A stretch of DNA of 64,000 nt, taken from NCBI GenBank assembly GCA_947396885.1, contig OX377206.1:10656778-10720777 (forward strand), given 5' to 3'. The translations under genes were made by a program, and so were the position numbers. This document shows positions 8,501 through 18,869 of this stretch, in pieces (position 1 is the first letter of the stretch; every line of letters starts with the position of its first letter). This stretch comes from Heligmosomoides polygyrus polygyrus. Its lineage: Eukaryota; Nematoda; Chromadorea; Rhabditida; Heligmosomidae. The notes beneath the pieces were generated by a model. That model was given only the letters and a program-made list of their open reading frames with translations. It had not been told where the DNA came from and searched no databases.

Positions 8501-11024
8501 GTAGCGAGTATTCCAAAAAAAAAACTCCTTTAAGTCATATGGCCACTTGATGATATGACTCAAATCCCAACAATTGGAATTGTATAGTCAAAAATTTCTA
8601 CGCGCTTTTAATTTGTACTTACGGGTAATTTTGCACGCTATTTTAGGAAGCGGAATAGATAAATTTTTCCTATCTCTGAGAAGTATCACTTCAGCGTGGA
8701 ACAAAAATACTTGTTTCTCAGTTAGCTTGTGAATGTCGCCACAACAATAGTTTTTCAAAAAAAGTTAAATATAATGCGCGTGTAACGCAGTCGGAGAAGG
8801 TGCCGGCTATCACTTGCGCCCGACTCCAGGTTCCTGGTTCAAATTTCCCGCCCAGGTCAACCATGCCTTCCATCCCTCCGGGGTGGGTGAACTGGCACCA
8901 GACTTGTCTAGGAAGGATAATGCGCTGACTTATTCATCGGCTGGCCACCGCAGGTTATGGTATGGCCAAATGCGCATTCAAGACACCTCCACGACATCAC
9001 GTAGACTCCATTTCGTACCCATATATCTAGTGACTAAAGTCCGGTTTAAGGCTTCTCGTATTTGTATGTTCGCTCGCTACTTACGAAAGGCACTTGAGAA
9101 GTTACCACTTTCGCCCTTCTCAGAAGCATGCCGAAACCCCAGTCTGTCTCAGACTATCTACGCATGTCGACCTAATCGACATATGTCGCGCCAATCTCGC
9201 CCCCAATTCCCAACCCCGAGCAGCCTGGCCGCTCAATCGTCACGCAGGTTGGGAAGTACGTCTTCTACTTTAACCCTGCCAAGCAGTCAGTCTGGGTGAG
9301 GCCTGGTGACCTCTTACCGACCTTCGTTCGGCGGGATGTTCACGGCGAGAAGCACCTTCAGAGCTTTCGAGTCTGTGCCCATGGAACGGTGTAATGGAAG
9401 CTGTTTTCCAAAAGCACGACGGTGGACTCCAAGGCCATGGTGAACGAAGCAGAAGAGATGGACGGGCTATTTCCACCTATTCGGCCTCAGCGCTTCAAGA
9501 AGGTCCTTCCTCTTCGACAACGCCGCATCCTATCGTGCAAAAGTGACTACGGATAAGCTTGCTCAGCTGGGCTACGTTCACATGTCTCATCCACCGTATT
9601 CGCCGGACATCTCACCATGCGACTACCACTACTTCTTGAGTCTATAGGACTTCATAGTCGGAAGGGACACAAGAACCCAAGCAGACCTTGACAACCATAT
9701 CGAGCAGTGGATCAACACCAGGGCTAAGCAATTCTGGAAGGATGAGACCAGGAAGATGGCCAAGCGATGGCAGCAGGTCATTGAACTTAACGGCGAATAC
9801 ATTAGTCAGCAGCGTTGAGTTGTAATGGAGTCATAAAGGCAGAAATTTGTTGAATTTGTCTCGTTACCTTTGGCCCTCCTAATAATTTCCCTAGAAGAAG
9901 CAGATAAATGAAACTAGTAACCGAACCAAACTGCTACAACCATCCATCATCGACTTAACACATCGGCCGGGACAATCTTTCGCAATTATTGAAAGCTTCA
10001 GTGATCAACCAAACTCATCTCTTTTCAACGAAAAGCGTCTAAAGTGCTTCAATATTCAGATTTTGTTTGGAGAAAGAGTTACGCGCCAGCAACAATCAGC
10101 GATAAACGCTTAAGAAACAAAGAATTAATCCTAGTTTCGTGATCATCATATAATCGTAGTCATCCCGTAGGATGGTCAAATAAAATTAATTTTGGCTGTT
10201 CTATGAAGCAGTAATTGATCAGGGGTGTGCGTTTAATTATTAGCAATTTACCGATTTACCGGGTTTGCCGGCATTTTTCGTTAAAACTTTTAAACGAAAT
10301 TTAACGAAAAAATCCGTTAAATTGCATTAACGATTTTTTGTGACCATTTTTAAAATTTCGCTTCCTCTCCATGTAAATCCTTTCAAAATTTTCATGATTT
10401 CTCTCTCTCTCTATTAGCAATTTTGTTGATGAAACATGGACTTTTATCATTTGCTGCGAAGATGAAGGCATAGTTATATAATTATCATGCAGATGGAGTC
10501 GAAAAAAATTCAATATGGAAAAAAGGTCTGGCTTTTTATATGCTAAAATGCAGCCAAACTGAATGCAGCTAAGAGACCATTATTTAACGAATTTACCGAA
10601 TTTACCGTTTTTAACGCAAAAATTTTTCGTTAAAAAGCGGTCGTTAAAAATTTACCGGAAAAAATTTAACGCACACCCCTGTAATAGATGCTTCAATTAT
10701 AGCCAGACTAGCTCTGAACTGCCGAGGACCTTCAATTTCAACTAAAAAAACTTAAAAATCGAAATCTTTACCTTCCATGTGGCACCACGTTCATTATTCA
10801 CTAGATAAACTAAGGCGAGATGATATTTCTCGTCCTCGCTGCTGTGATGCGTTGGAATATCGCCTGCTCGACTCGTACTCCTGGAATTCACAAACAATTC
10901 GAAACGCACGGAGAGTGTTTAAGAGAAAGCACCTGACGCACCTCCACGTTTCCACCGCAACGCATACAAGTATCAACATAAGTAGAATGGCGCCTAGGAT
11001 TAGAGCCTGAAAACCAGACCGCAT
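5552..11024 (-). CDS. cathepsin B-like cysteine protease, 5' six exons
   Basis: Papain-family (C1A) peptidase, expected to be a secreted or lysosomal zymogen that cleaves proteins with a Cys/His/Asn triad. Exons on the minus strand: 11024-10942, 10880-10772, 8001-7850, 7790-7688, 5795-5683 and 5616-5552. All introns are GT-AG and all phases agree, giving about 208 residues. Exon 1 is a signal peptide (MRSGFQALILGAILL...). Exons 2-3 are the propeptide (YLVNNERGATWK then AQYNKFASRPETG). Exon 4 has the mature N-terminus IPPAFDARTRWP and the active-site NQAGCGSCW. Exon 5 has VMSDRVCISSNATLQPQISA and SCC. Exon 6 has GCQGTDWALSAF and YWKEYGIVSG. Family members run to about 340 residues, so the occluding loop, His and Asn exons lie further left, outside the window, or are lost. 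The family-typical GCNGG reads GCQGT. Small introns are 59-66 bp. Introns 2 (2770 bp) and 4 (1892 bp) are swollen by repeats. An in-frame ATG at 11081 is an alternative start. Confidence 0.88.
5929..6470. repeat. dispersed repeat U, in cathepsin intron 4
   Basis: Starts CAGGGTGTCTCAAAAGATGG and continues GGCTATAACTTTGCTGC, CTCGATTGATTGTG and, from 6190, ACAAGAATGTAGCAAGCA. Related copies or halves lie at 43960-44520, 46300-46640 and 47784-48000. The element is partly self-complementary around the TCGATTGA blocks. It has no coding capacity. Confidence 0.5.
6606..7290. repeat. GC-rich tandem array, about 2.5 units
   Basis: Units start at a CGCTTCCTCTG block at 6624, 6911 and 7144, giving periods of 287 and 233 bp. 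Each unit contains CTCGTCTTCTGGATCCAGAC, a CTCGTCGTACGACGAC palindrome and a hairpin built from GGCGTATCTCGCGCGGGT and its complement. It lies in cathepsin intron 4. The long minus-strand open frames across it are repeat artefacts. Confidence 0.75.
8776..9010 (+). mobile_element. SINE1 copy, 3' truncated
   Basis: tRNA-derived head (GTAACGCAGTCGG, GGTTCAAATTTCC), body with AACTGGCACCAGACTTGTCT and ATGCGCATTCA, and the tail missing. Located in cathepsin intron 2, with a mariner remnant starting about 200 bp downstream. Confidence 0.85.
9215..9882 (+). pseudogene. mariner transposase remnant, catalytic half and 3' TIR
   Basis: Central and C-terminal mariner transposase: VGKYVFYFNPAKQSVWV, DVHGEKHLQSF, KSTTVDSKAMV, then LFDNAASYRAKVTTDKLAQL (catalytic Asp), HPPYSPDISPCDYHYF (third catalytic Asp) and VIELNGEYISQQR before a stop near 9820. 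Several frameshifts and a stop break it. The 3' terminal repeat ends CCTCCTAA at 9882 followed by TA. The N-terminal half is missing. It is a different subfamily from the copy at 1289, and lies in cathepsin intron 2. Confidence 0.85.
10220..10681. mobile_element. hAT-like MITE, 462 bp
   Basis: Ends CAGGGGTGTGCG and CGCACACCCCTG form terminal inverted repeats, extending with mismatches through TTTACCG-rich sequence. Flanks TAATTGAT (10212-10219) and TAATAGAT (10682-10689) are an 8-bp target duplication with one mismatch. CAGGG termini and an 8-bp duplication are typical of hAT elements. No transposase inside. In cathepsin intron 2. Confidence 0.8.
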
Positions 11025-11650
11025 CAAAACGAAAATCCACGTTCTCGCCTCTCTTCGTGTCAAGTAAACATAAAGCCACATTTAACAAGGATAAGCAAAA
11101 GTCGGATCTATCCTAGTCGGGAGGGGCAGCGCTACAGTAACGATTTCGCCCAGCACTCCACGCCAAGACACCAGATTCTCTCAGCTCTCATGAGAGCCGC
11201 CTTATCATTTGTTAATAGCTTAGGCACTGAGACAAATTGAGGAAATGGATGAGAGACAAAACACCACATGTTCCCTCCGACTAGGAGAAATCCCAATAGT
11301 CGGCTGTGATAAATCCATTTATTGGAAGCGCCTCGTGGTTGAGTCAAGTTTTATCCGTATTTGGTCTACAAAATGACTTACGGTAGCCAGCTGTTGAACA
11401 AACCGTCTCCCTTCCCCTCCCAGAAGCCTGAAGAGCAGCTAACTAACGCCGGACAGATGGGAGATTCGGTTAGATTGAGGACTCGAACCGTGGATCGATT
11501 CAGGGTACACTCGACAGTCGGTGCCACACCGGACTGCGCACCACGCGCAGGAAGGTGGATAGGAATGACTGTTTGTTCTAAGGAAAGCCACGAATTCTCC
11601 TACTATGTGATATTACAGAGACATAGAAGGAAGGCCTGTACGCCAGCGAG
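11025..11650. other. upstream flank of cathepsin gene, no other gene seen
   Basis: This would hold the promoter and any trans-splice acceptor of the minus-strand gene. I cannot pick a convincing core element. A short repeat block (ATCCTAGTCGGGAGGGG, 11112) recurs near 38290 and, inverted, near 39240. Confidence 0.4.
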
Positions 11651-11653
11651 TTA

Positions 11654-11780
11654 GCCCTGGTTTATAGTTGCGCCGCGCAGCACCATAGTCGGAATAGATA
11701 TCGACCGGGCGACGCGAAAAATCGATATCTATGGCGACCATCACGCCGCGCCGCGTGCCGGCGCAAGTGTAAACCATGCC
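11654..11780. mobile_element. Tourist-like MITE, family P1
   Basis: Palindromic 127-bp unit flanked by TTA at 11651-11653 and 11781-11783. Terminal repeats read GCCCTGGTTTATAGTTGCGC and its counterpart. The centre carries GATATCGA and ATCGATATC blocks. Palindromic structure and a TWA duplication fit nonautonomous PIF/Harbinger elements. Confidence 0.8.
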
Positions 11781-11789
11781 TTAGCCTTA

Positions 11790-11932
11790 AGGCCCTCCCA
11801 GACTTCTGCGGCGTTGCCGCTGCCCTATCCTTCATCAAAGGGCAGGGACGCAGAGCACGCCGCCAGCGGCGTCCCTGCCCTATCCTTAACCACAGCGGCG
11901 AGAGGCGTTGCCGCAGAAGTGTGTGGGGGCCT
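11790..11932. mobile_element. Tourist-like MITE, family P2
   Basis: 143-bp palindrome with ends AGGCCCTCCCAGACTTCTGC and its counterpart in GCAGAAGTGTGTGGGGGCCT. TTA flanks at 11787-11789 and 11933-11935. The interior is a CpG-rich stem (GGCAGGGACGC, GCGTCCCTGCC). Confidence 0.8.
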
Positions 11933-11935
11933 TTA

Positions 11936-12066
11936 GTTTATACTTGCGCCGCCCCGCGGCGCGGCACCACGATCGCCATAGATATTGATTTTTTTTGCGC
12001 CGCGCGATCGATATCTATCCCGACCATCGTGCCGCGCCGCGCACCGGCGAAAGTGTAAACTAGGGC
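11936..12066. mobile_element. Tourist-like MITE, family P1
   Basis: GTTTATACTTGCGCCGC at the left pairs with GGCGAAAGTGTAAACTAGGG at the right. TTA follows at 12067. The left edge abuts the P2 copy and shares its TTA, so one inserted at the edge of the other. Confidence 0.75.
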
Positions 12067-12627
12067 TTAGGGACATCTGCTCAGTGCTATTCTTCGAAGA
12101 GTACGCTATTTTTGGTAGGTGCAACACATTTCTAAAGAAAAAATAATAGCACGAATGAAAAGCTAGCACCATTATCAACTGATCGCTAGAATGTCCGCCA
12201 AAAATCCCATAAGCCCTTCAATTAGTCGGTTACAAAGTATATAAAGTTCGTTCACGTCCTAAACAAGGACTTGTACTGTGTATTTTCGGCGGTGGATAGG
12301 TCGGCGGTCTGTCAATCTGAGCTTAGAATTCTAGGCACGAATCGCTAACCGATGGCGAATAGAGGGAGAGAGCTCTGTTTGGTTTTTGCTCTGACTCGGA
12401 ATCGAACTCATGATCGATTTGTGCGTGCAGGTGGCGGCTTTTGTTTGCTGCGCCACTCAACCATAACCGCAGGGTTAGAGCAGGAAAATGTGCATGTTAC
12501 ACATGGTTACAGTTTGACAACCAAGGCTACTGATGCAACTAACTGGCCGAGTAGGCCTGAAAGTGTACAGCCGAGAATTTACCTCACTAATTGAAAAACT
12601 TTGCACCATAAAGTGCAGGTTACATCT
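12067..12627. other. no gene seen
   Basis: A 80-codon open frame at 12352-12594 contains a tRNA-like antisense block (CTCGGAATCGAACTCATGA) and is not convincing as a protein. Confidence 0.4.
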
Positions 12628-12995
12628 GGGCCCGGATTCATCAACGCGCATACCCATGGGTATGCTGGGTATAGAGGGTAGACATACCCACGATGCCCAC
12701 GATGTGGACATGCCCACGATTAATGATAAACCTTACCCGCCAAATCGTGGGTATATCAGTGGATAGAGAAAACCCGCCGATCGTTCTGGGTACAACCGTA
12801 TACCCACGACTCATTCGAGCCCCATTGACAAAATGGCGCTCCAGTGAGATCATCTGTTTTCGCGAAAGGCCTAGTTGTACCTTACCCTTTATTCCTTTCA
12901 TGAATACGATTCGTAGCCGCTACCCATTACTGGTAGTGGGTATGATTCCCTTACAGTATCCCTACCTATACCCATTGATTGATGAATCCGGGCCC
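12628..12995. mobile_element. MITE with GGGCCCGGATTCATCAA ends
   Basis: 17-bp perfect terminal inverted repeats (GGGCCCGGATTCATCAA and its complement) enclose 368 bp that is unusually rich in TACCCA and TGGGTA blocks (at least a dozen, both orientations). No clear target duplication, so the superfamily is undecided. Confidence 0.7.
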
Positions 12996-13248
12996 TGGAA
13001 AACTTGCTTTGGATGATAGACCACTAATTAAAAGAACGCTAATTGCTTACGAAATTTTGTTTCTACCCCCTATTCACGTCATTTTGAAGAGGCCGCCTCC
13101 AAGACGTTGTTAAATGACTTGTCTAAACAAAACGAAAAAGTCAAGCGAAACTGTTCTACAAAAAACCATACCGACTACTACAGTAGAGAAATATGATTCG
13201 CTTGTGACTTATTTATTTATTATTATGCTAATATGTACCTCTAATATG

Positions 13249-13545
13249 GGCGCGCGTAGCGCAGTCGGAGGAGGCGCCGACTGTCGCCTGCACCCGATAC
13301 CAGGTTGCTGGTTCGGATTTCCCGCCCAGGCCAACCAAGCCTTCCATCCCTCCGGGGTCGGTGAATTGGTACCAGACTTGTCTGGGAAGGATAAAACGCT
13401 GACTTGTTCGTCGGCTGGCCACTACAAGTCATTGTATGACCAAATACGCATTCATATCGCCTCCACGATATTCCGTAGAAGTAGAATGCGTGGCGCATCC
13501 CAAAAAGGGATTGAGTAGCGCCGCCCTTTATCCTTTTATCCTTTA
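13249..13545 (+). mobile_element. SINE1, complete copy with TSD
   Basis: 297 bp flanked by the 13-bp duplication TACCTCTAATATG (13236-13248 and 13546-13558). The head has a perfect A box TAGCGCAGTCGG (13257-13268) and a B-box-like GGTTCGGATTTCC near 13310, i.e. an internal RNA polymerase III promoter. The body contains CATCCCTCCGGGGTCGG, ACCAGACTTGTCTGGGAAGG and GTAGAAGTAGAATGCG. The tail is CCTTTATCC units. Best reference copy in the window. It encodes no protein and must be mobilised by a LINE in trans. Confidence 0.93.
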
Positions 13546-13604
13546 TACCTCTAATATGTGCATTTTTAACAAATTATTTGCCCAAATTATGGTTTTAGAG
13601 AGTA

Positions 13605-13904
13605 AGGATAAAAGATAAAGGATAAAGGACGGCGTTATTCAATCCCTTTTGGGATGCGACACGCGTTCTACTTCTACGGGATATCGTGGAGGCGATTTGA
13701 ATGCGTATTTGGACATACAATGACTTGCGGTGGCCAGCCGATGAACAAGTCAGCGCTCTATCTTTCCCAGACAAGTCTGGCACCAATTCACCGACGCCGG
13801 AGGGGTGGAAGGGTTGGTTGGCCTGGGCGGGAAATCCGAACCAGGAACCTGGTATCGGGTGCACGCGACAGTCGGCGCCTCCTCCGACTGCGCTACACGC
13901 GCCC
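13605..13904 (-). mobile_element. SINE1, complete copy with TSD
   Basis: Inverted relative to the previous copy, only 60 bp away. Target duplication TTTAGAGAGTA at 13594-13604 and 13912-13922. The tail on the plus strand reads GGATAAAAGATAAAGGATAA, and the head ends GCGCTACACGCGCCC. The 206-residue open frame crossing it is an accident. Confidence 0.92.
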
Positions 13905-14323
13905 AAGAGAGTTTAGAGAGTACTTATCAGAATTTTGCCCGACCGGGTGCATGGAGCACAGCAAAGGAAGCGCAATGTCCAATCAAGTCATTGACTGCAC
14001 CAGCTACTTTCTCACATTACGTACCACATCATTATCAGTCTATCACCATTATTCGACGGTTTCTTCCTACACTACTGATTCTTCGACACAGGGCGTAGCA
14101 CTATTTCCCTGTCTATCTTCGGCTTCCTCTCGAGCCCAATTCCCTGTCGAGCTGCTGACATTTCGCTTCCTCCCGGTGTTCCGAGCCGATTCTGGTGCCG
14201 CCAAAGATCGATTTCTCTGCTCAGTGACGACTGCGTGTTTCCTTGTGGCTGGGAACGTTCAACTATCGAATTAAGCCACCATCTCAGGTGCATCTGTTCT
14301 CTTAACGATTCGACAGTATTTTG

Positions 14324-15194
14324 ATGGACACTCCACTCGCCCCTAATCCTGTTCAGGATCGCCGTGGCAAAAAACACAGGTTGGATCTGTCCTCACCAGT
14401 GGCCAACGATGATCTCAGCCGCGCCGTTGATCTGATAATCAACGACCAATCCTTGCCACCGCACCTGAAGGCGGCTATGGGTTGCATGCTGGAAATACGC
14501 GAGCAGCTGAATGCCGTGGTTGCTAAGAACAAGGAACTAACAGAGGAAAACATCGCAGTTTGTGCAAGAAATGTTGAGTTAGAAAATGAGGTACTTAGTC
14601 TGAAATCTCAAATTAATGTTCTTAAGCAGGCATTAACTTCTCAACCTGCTGTTGCTCCCATGCCTTCTGTTGACATCTCGAGCTCTCATTTCCATGAAGA
14701 TGTTGAGCGCAGGCGCTCAGTTGTCATTATTGGAGTCAATGAGTCTTCTTCCCCTATTGCTTCGGATAGGGTATTGTACGATGCTGGTTGCGTTAGGCGT
14801 ATTCTAGAATTTCTTTCCATCGATTGCCGTCCCGTTGCTATTTATCGTATGGGCCGCTTCAATGCAGGAAAAGCTCGTCTGCTGAAAGTTGTCTTCCCGG
14901 CCTCCTTTTTCGCATCATTGTCTCTAAAGAGAGAGCTTCCTATCTTAGACCTTTCCTGAGAAAGGTGTGTACATCAGGCCTTCATTATCTAAACCTGATC
15001 GTGATCGCTTGAAAGCTGAAAGATTGGCTCGATTGAATTCTGCACGTGTTTCTCGACCAGACCGTTGTTGTAACTCAACTGTTGTTCCTCTAGCAAGTAA
15101 TGGTAGTAATGTAGGTTGTACCATGGTCCTCTTGGATAGCTCCCAACCTTCCAGCTCTACTTCAATGCCTATTACGCAATCGGAAAACATGTGA
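14324..15194 (+). pseudogene. LINE ORF1, coiled-coil protein
   Basis: Starts MDTPLAPNPVQDRRGKKHR. A leucine/glutamate-rich coiled coil follows (about residues 60-105: IREQLNAVVAKNKELTEE, LENEVLSLKSQINVLKQAL), then VVIIGVNESSS and RPVAIYRMGRF, the RRM-like part of LINE ORF1 proteins that bind RNA. A frameshift near 14930 moves the frame to YIRPSLSKPDRDRLKAERLA, the usual C-terminal motif, ending in ENM-stop at 15194. The ATG of that last Met overlaps the stop (ATGTGA), and ORF2 runs in a different frame across the same point. Confidence 0.8.
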
Positions 15195-17987
15195 GTGATC
15201 TTAGGAGCTTGGATTCCTTTGTTTCTTGTGTTGTGGCTAACGTTCGATCTGTAGTCAAAAACAGTGTTGCTCTTACGGGACTTCTCAAGGAGGGCACTGA
15301 CGTTATCATTCTAACGGAAACATGGCTTAAGCCTGAAATAGACATGGCGCCTCTCCTGGGTAGTTTCGGTTCTCAATATAGTATATTGAGGAGTGATCGT
15401 CATGAGAAAAGGGGAGGAGGAGTGGCCCTCATTGCGAGACAATTGTACACACCCGTTCTGGTTTTTAGCGAGTCGGTAAGGTGCGCATACGAAATTCTCT
15501 GCGTGGATTTACTCTTTAATGCAGTTAGTGTACGGTTTATCGTTGTGTATAGGGCACCAAATTGTGTAGCCCCTATGACCGAGCAACTGATCAAATGTAT
15601 TAGTGATATGATGTCATGTAATCAGCAATGTATAATTTCAGGCGATTTCAATTTTCCAGAGATTAGTTGGAGAGGGGTCCCTAGGCTCAAATCTCCTAGT
15701 GCCATGGCGCAAGCTTTTCTTAATATGTAACTCATGCACTTACACAAAAAGTGCATTCGAGCACATTAGGTGACAATACACTTGATCTGGTCCTATCGAA
15801 TGACAAAAAACTTATACATTTGCTAGCTACAAATCCACCATTGGGTTCAAGTGATCATTGCGCTCTCAAAATTCTAATTAACACTAAACGATCTTCGAGC
15901 CGTACTGTGCTCAGGCGCGATTTTTCTATGGCGAACTACTCTGACATAATACGATATTTGGAAAATGTCGACTGGTATGGCTCTCTCAACAGCGTGGAAA
16001 CAGTAGATGAGAAATATGAGCTGTTCATAGGAGTCCTACAACACTGCGTGGAGCTGTTTGTACCTACTATAAAGACCAGGTCTAAAAAGTCGTTCCTTCC
16101 ACCTCACATAAGTAGGACCCTTGGGGCGAGAGACCGGGCATGGTCCAAAGCTAGGCGAACAAATAATCGGGCGGACTGGGAGCAATTCCGCCATTTAGCT
16201 GCAAAGTTCGAAAAGAAGCTAAGAAAATACAATGCCTTAGTTGAAAGGAAAAATGTGGATTCGAACTGTAAACGGGCAATCTATAAGCAGCTGAAGACTC
16301 GCTTACGAGAAAAATCCCGCATAGCAGCTCTGCGTTCTACCAACGGAGTCCTCCTTTAGAATGACAAGGACAAGGCCGAGCTTCTTGCTAGCACCTTTGA
16401 GAATAACTTTGCAGTCAGACAGGATGAAATCGAAAACCAACCTATAGAGACGATTTTTCCCACCATGGAAGACTCGGTTTGGTTCCACGCGGAAGAAGTT
16501 CTCAACTTGCTATTGCGATGGCCGCAGTCAGAAAGTCTTACACCTGATTATGTTCCTTTGTCATTTATTAAAAGGGTAGCTCCAACTATAAGCGGTCCGT
16601 TGGCCTTCATTTTTAATCTCAGCTTCATGAGATCAGAGGTGCCAACTCGATGGACCTCTTCAATTGTAACACCTATTCCTAAAAAACCTCCATATGACCT
16701 GCCCACAAGCTATAGACCTGTAAGCATCACATCTATATTCGCGAGACTCTTTGAAAAAATGCTGAAGAAAAGAATTGAGGATCACTTACAACAACACCTA
16801 GTGATATCTAGAAACCAACATGGTTTTCAAAAGGGCAGTTCGACAGTCACCGCCATGATTCGATCGCTCAATCACTGGACTAAATGAATAGATGAAGGGA
16901 AAAATGTCGACGTTATATGCTTTGATTTTAGCAAAGCATTTGACAGGGTCTCTCGTCATTTACTACTCTCCAAAATGAGTGTCGTCGGCATTCATCCACG
17001 TATTATCTCATGGGTAAAATCGTTCCTATCCGGTCGGAAGTATGTTGTTCGAGTGAATGCCTCCTTTTCAAGTCCTAGATCAGTGCACAGTGGAGTGCCT
17101 CAGGGTGGGGTACTTTCACCCGTTTTGTTCAACATTTACACCCATGATCTGCTAAGACTCCTTTCACTCACTGGCGTTGATCATTGTGCTTTTGCAGACG
17201 ATTTAAAGGTTTACCGTCCAATAACTGACGAGAAAGATGTCAAAGCTCTTCAAGAGGTAGTGGACCTTGTACAAAAATGGTCCACTAATTGGAAACTGCC
17301 ACTATCTCAAGATAAGTCCAAAATACTCCATCTGGGCAAACGCAACAAAAAATACCACTACTTTATTGATGGAACTTCTATTAGTAACGTCAAGGAAATA
17401 AAGGACTTAGGCTTTGTGATAACAGATGATCTAAAATTTCACAAACATTGCGAAATGATTTCCAAGAAGGCTACCCGAGTTTTATACAATTTATTCAGAG
17501 CACTGTCGACAAGAAATACCGCTGTTCTTCTTCACGCGTACAAGTCGTATATCAGACCTATCCTGGAATACGGCACACCAGTCTTCAACCCCTACACGAG
17601 TAAACTCATTAATGTGCTGGAAAGGTTCAAAATAATTTCACTAGGAAACTTATGATACGTGCAGTTGGTTTTACTTATGACCAAATTCCACCCAGCTCTG
17701 TCCGTAATCTGAATTTGGGCTTGAAGACACTTTCCATGAGAAGGAAGAGAAACGATCTTTTGCTTTTTCATAAGATCTTATTTGGTAGGACCAGCATCAA
17801 GATTGGAGATCTTCTTTCCCTGAGAACCGCAATAACTCGAGGAGGCGCAGATAAATTTGACGTCGGCAGAGTCAAACATAGTTGCCGACGTTACTTTTTC
17901 ACTGCTAGAACTGTTCATTCCTTTGAGGCGATCCGCAAAAAGCACAAAATCTCATTTAGCCTCAACATTTTTAAAAAAAATACTTAA
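15191..17987 (+). pseudogene. LINE ORF2, endonuclease and reverse transcriptase
   Basis: Apurinic-type endonuclease: VANVRSVVKN, LTETWLK, RGGGVALIA, VVYRAPN, ISGDFNFPEISW and GSSDHCAL. Reverse transcriptase: SYRPVSITSIFARLFEKML, QHGFQKGSSTV, CFDFSKAFDRV, GVPQGGVLSPVLFNIY and the catalytic CAFADDLKVY, then LGFVITDDLKFHKH and ILEYGTPVFNPYTSKL, with C-terminal motifs to KKHKISFSLNIF. Breaks: a frameshift at about 15725, in-frame TAG at 16357 and TGA at 16885, and another frameshift at about 17630. Without them it would be one frame of about 930 codons, normal for CR1. No ATG is obvious at the start. Frame is open upstream to overlap ORF1. Confidence 0.9.
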
Positions 17988-18246
17988 TTCAACTCTAGAC
18001 TCCTGATACCTCAAATGTGTTCCGATTGCATTCTTTATCGCTCTTGAAGTTTCTTCGTTATTTTCTTTGTTTCGGCTTTATTGAGTAGATCATTTTAAAA
18101 CATCAGGTCGTTATTGAATTTGTTAGTTTCAATTGAGTTTTATTCATGATTTATGATGTTGCTAGTGTTTTGCTAAAACTGTCTTATCTTTGTTCTTTGG
18201 TTTTGTTAAGTATTCATTATGGAACCACACAAGGTAACTTGTGTAA

Positions 18247-18277
<31 letters not shown>

Positions 18278-18283
18278 ATATAA
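18247..18283 (+). repeat. AAAT microsatellite, LINE tail
   Basis: About nine TAAA units directly after the LINE 3' region. CR1 and related LINEs end in short microsatellites rather than poly(A). Confidence 0.85.
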
Positions 18284-18541
18284 CATGCTCTCTATCTCTA
18301 TCCACATCCGTTTTAGGCCGCGGTTAAATTTTTCTAAAATTTCCACTGAATAAAAAATTCCCACTAGATCAAAAAATATATTTGTTTTTTAGTCATGCTT
18401 GCCTCCAAGTAATAGTTACTAGCTCTACGGCTAGCGAAGCAGCACATATGGGTATAGCTAGTTTAGTTGCTGGTTAGTTGTTTATTAGTTTAGTTTGGTA
18501 TAGTCAGTTGCATATTTTTAGGTTTAGCTGCTTATTCGTTA
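18284..18541. other. no gene seen
   Basis: AT-rich spacer between the LINE tail and a MITE. Confidence 0.5.
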
Positions 18542-18676
18542 CGAAGCGTTTAGTGTGCATGCGACGCGCGACGCGATGCAATGATGAGCTCCCATATCGA
18601 TTAAGCGACGCGAGGAATCGATGTGGGCGCTTATCATTACATCGCGTCGCACGTCTCGTGCACACTAAACGCTCCC
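18542..18676. mobile_element. Tourist-like MITE, family P3
   Basis: 135-bp palindrome whose arms contain GCGTTTAGTGTGCA and GCGACGCGATG, with TTA at 18539-18541 and 18677-18679. Confidence 0.8.
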
Positions 18677-18869
18677 TTACGCGTAAGAATGTCGTTCCTG
18701 ACAGAAAAAACTGATGTGGTTATGTTGTCCTTTTATTCATTCTTCTTTCTATGCATCTCTTAATTTTCATTTTCGTTTTCTTCATATTGTAAAGCACGTT
18801 GTATTTGATGTATAAATATATAAATAAATATGAAATAATAATGAAATAAGGCTATACGAAAGCAGGATG

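Larger units (their letters stand above)
14000..18283 (+). mobile_element. CR1-like LINE, nearly full length, inactive
   Basis: Two coding regions in the order ORF1 (from 14324) and ORF2 with endonuclease and reverse transcriptase (to 17987), then about 250 bp of 3' sequence ending in an AAAT repeat. The 5' edge is uncertain and lies somewhere between the SINE duplication at 13922 and ORF1. Stops and frameshifts in both frames make it nonautonomous now. Such an element could have supplied the machinery for the SINEs, but their tails differ (TCCTTTA here versus AAAT). Confidence 0.85.

Noticed and set aside
13654..14274. 206-codon plus-strand frame
   Set aside because: It runs antisense through a SINE1 copy into LINE leader sequence. 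No motif.
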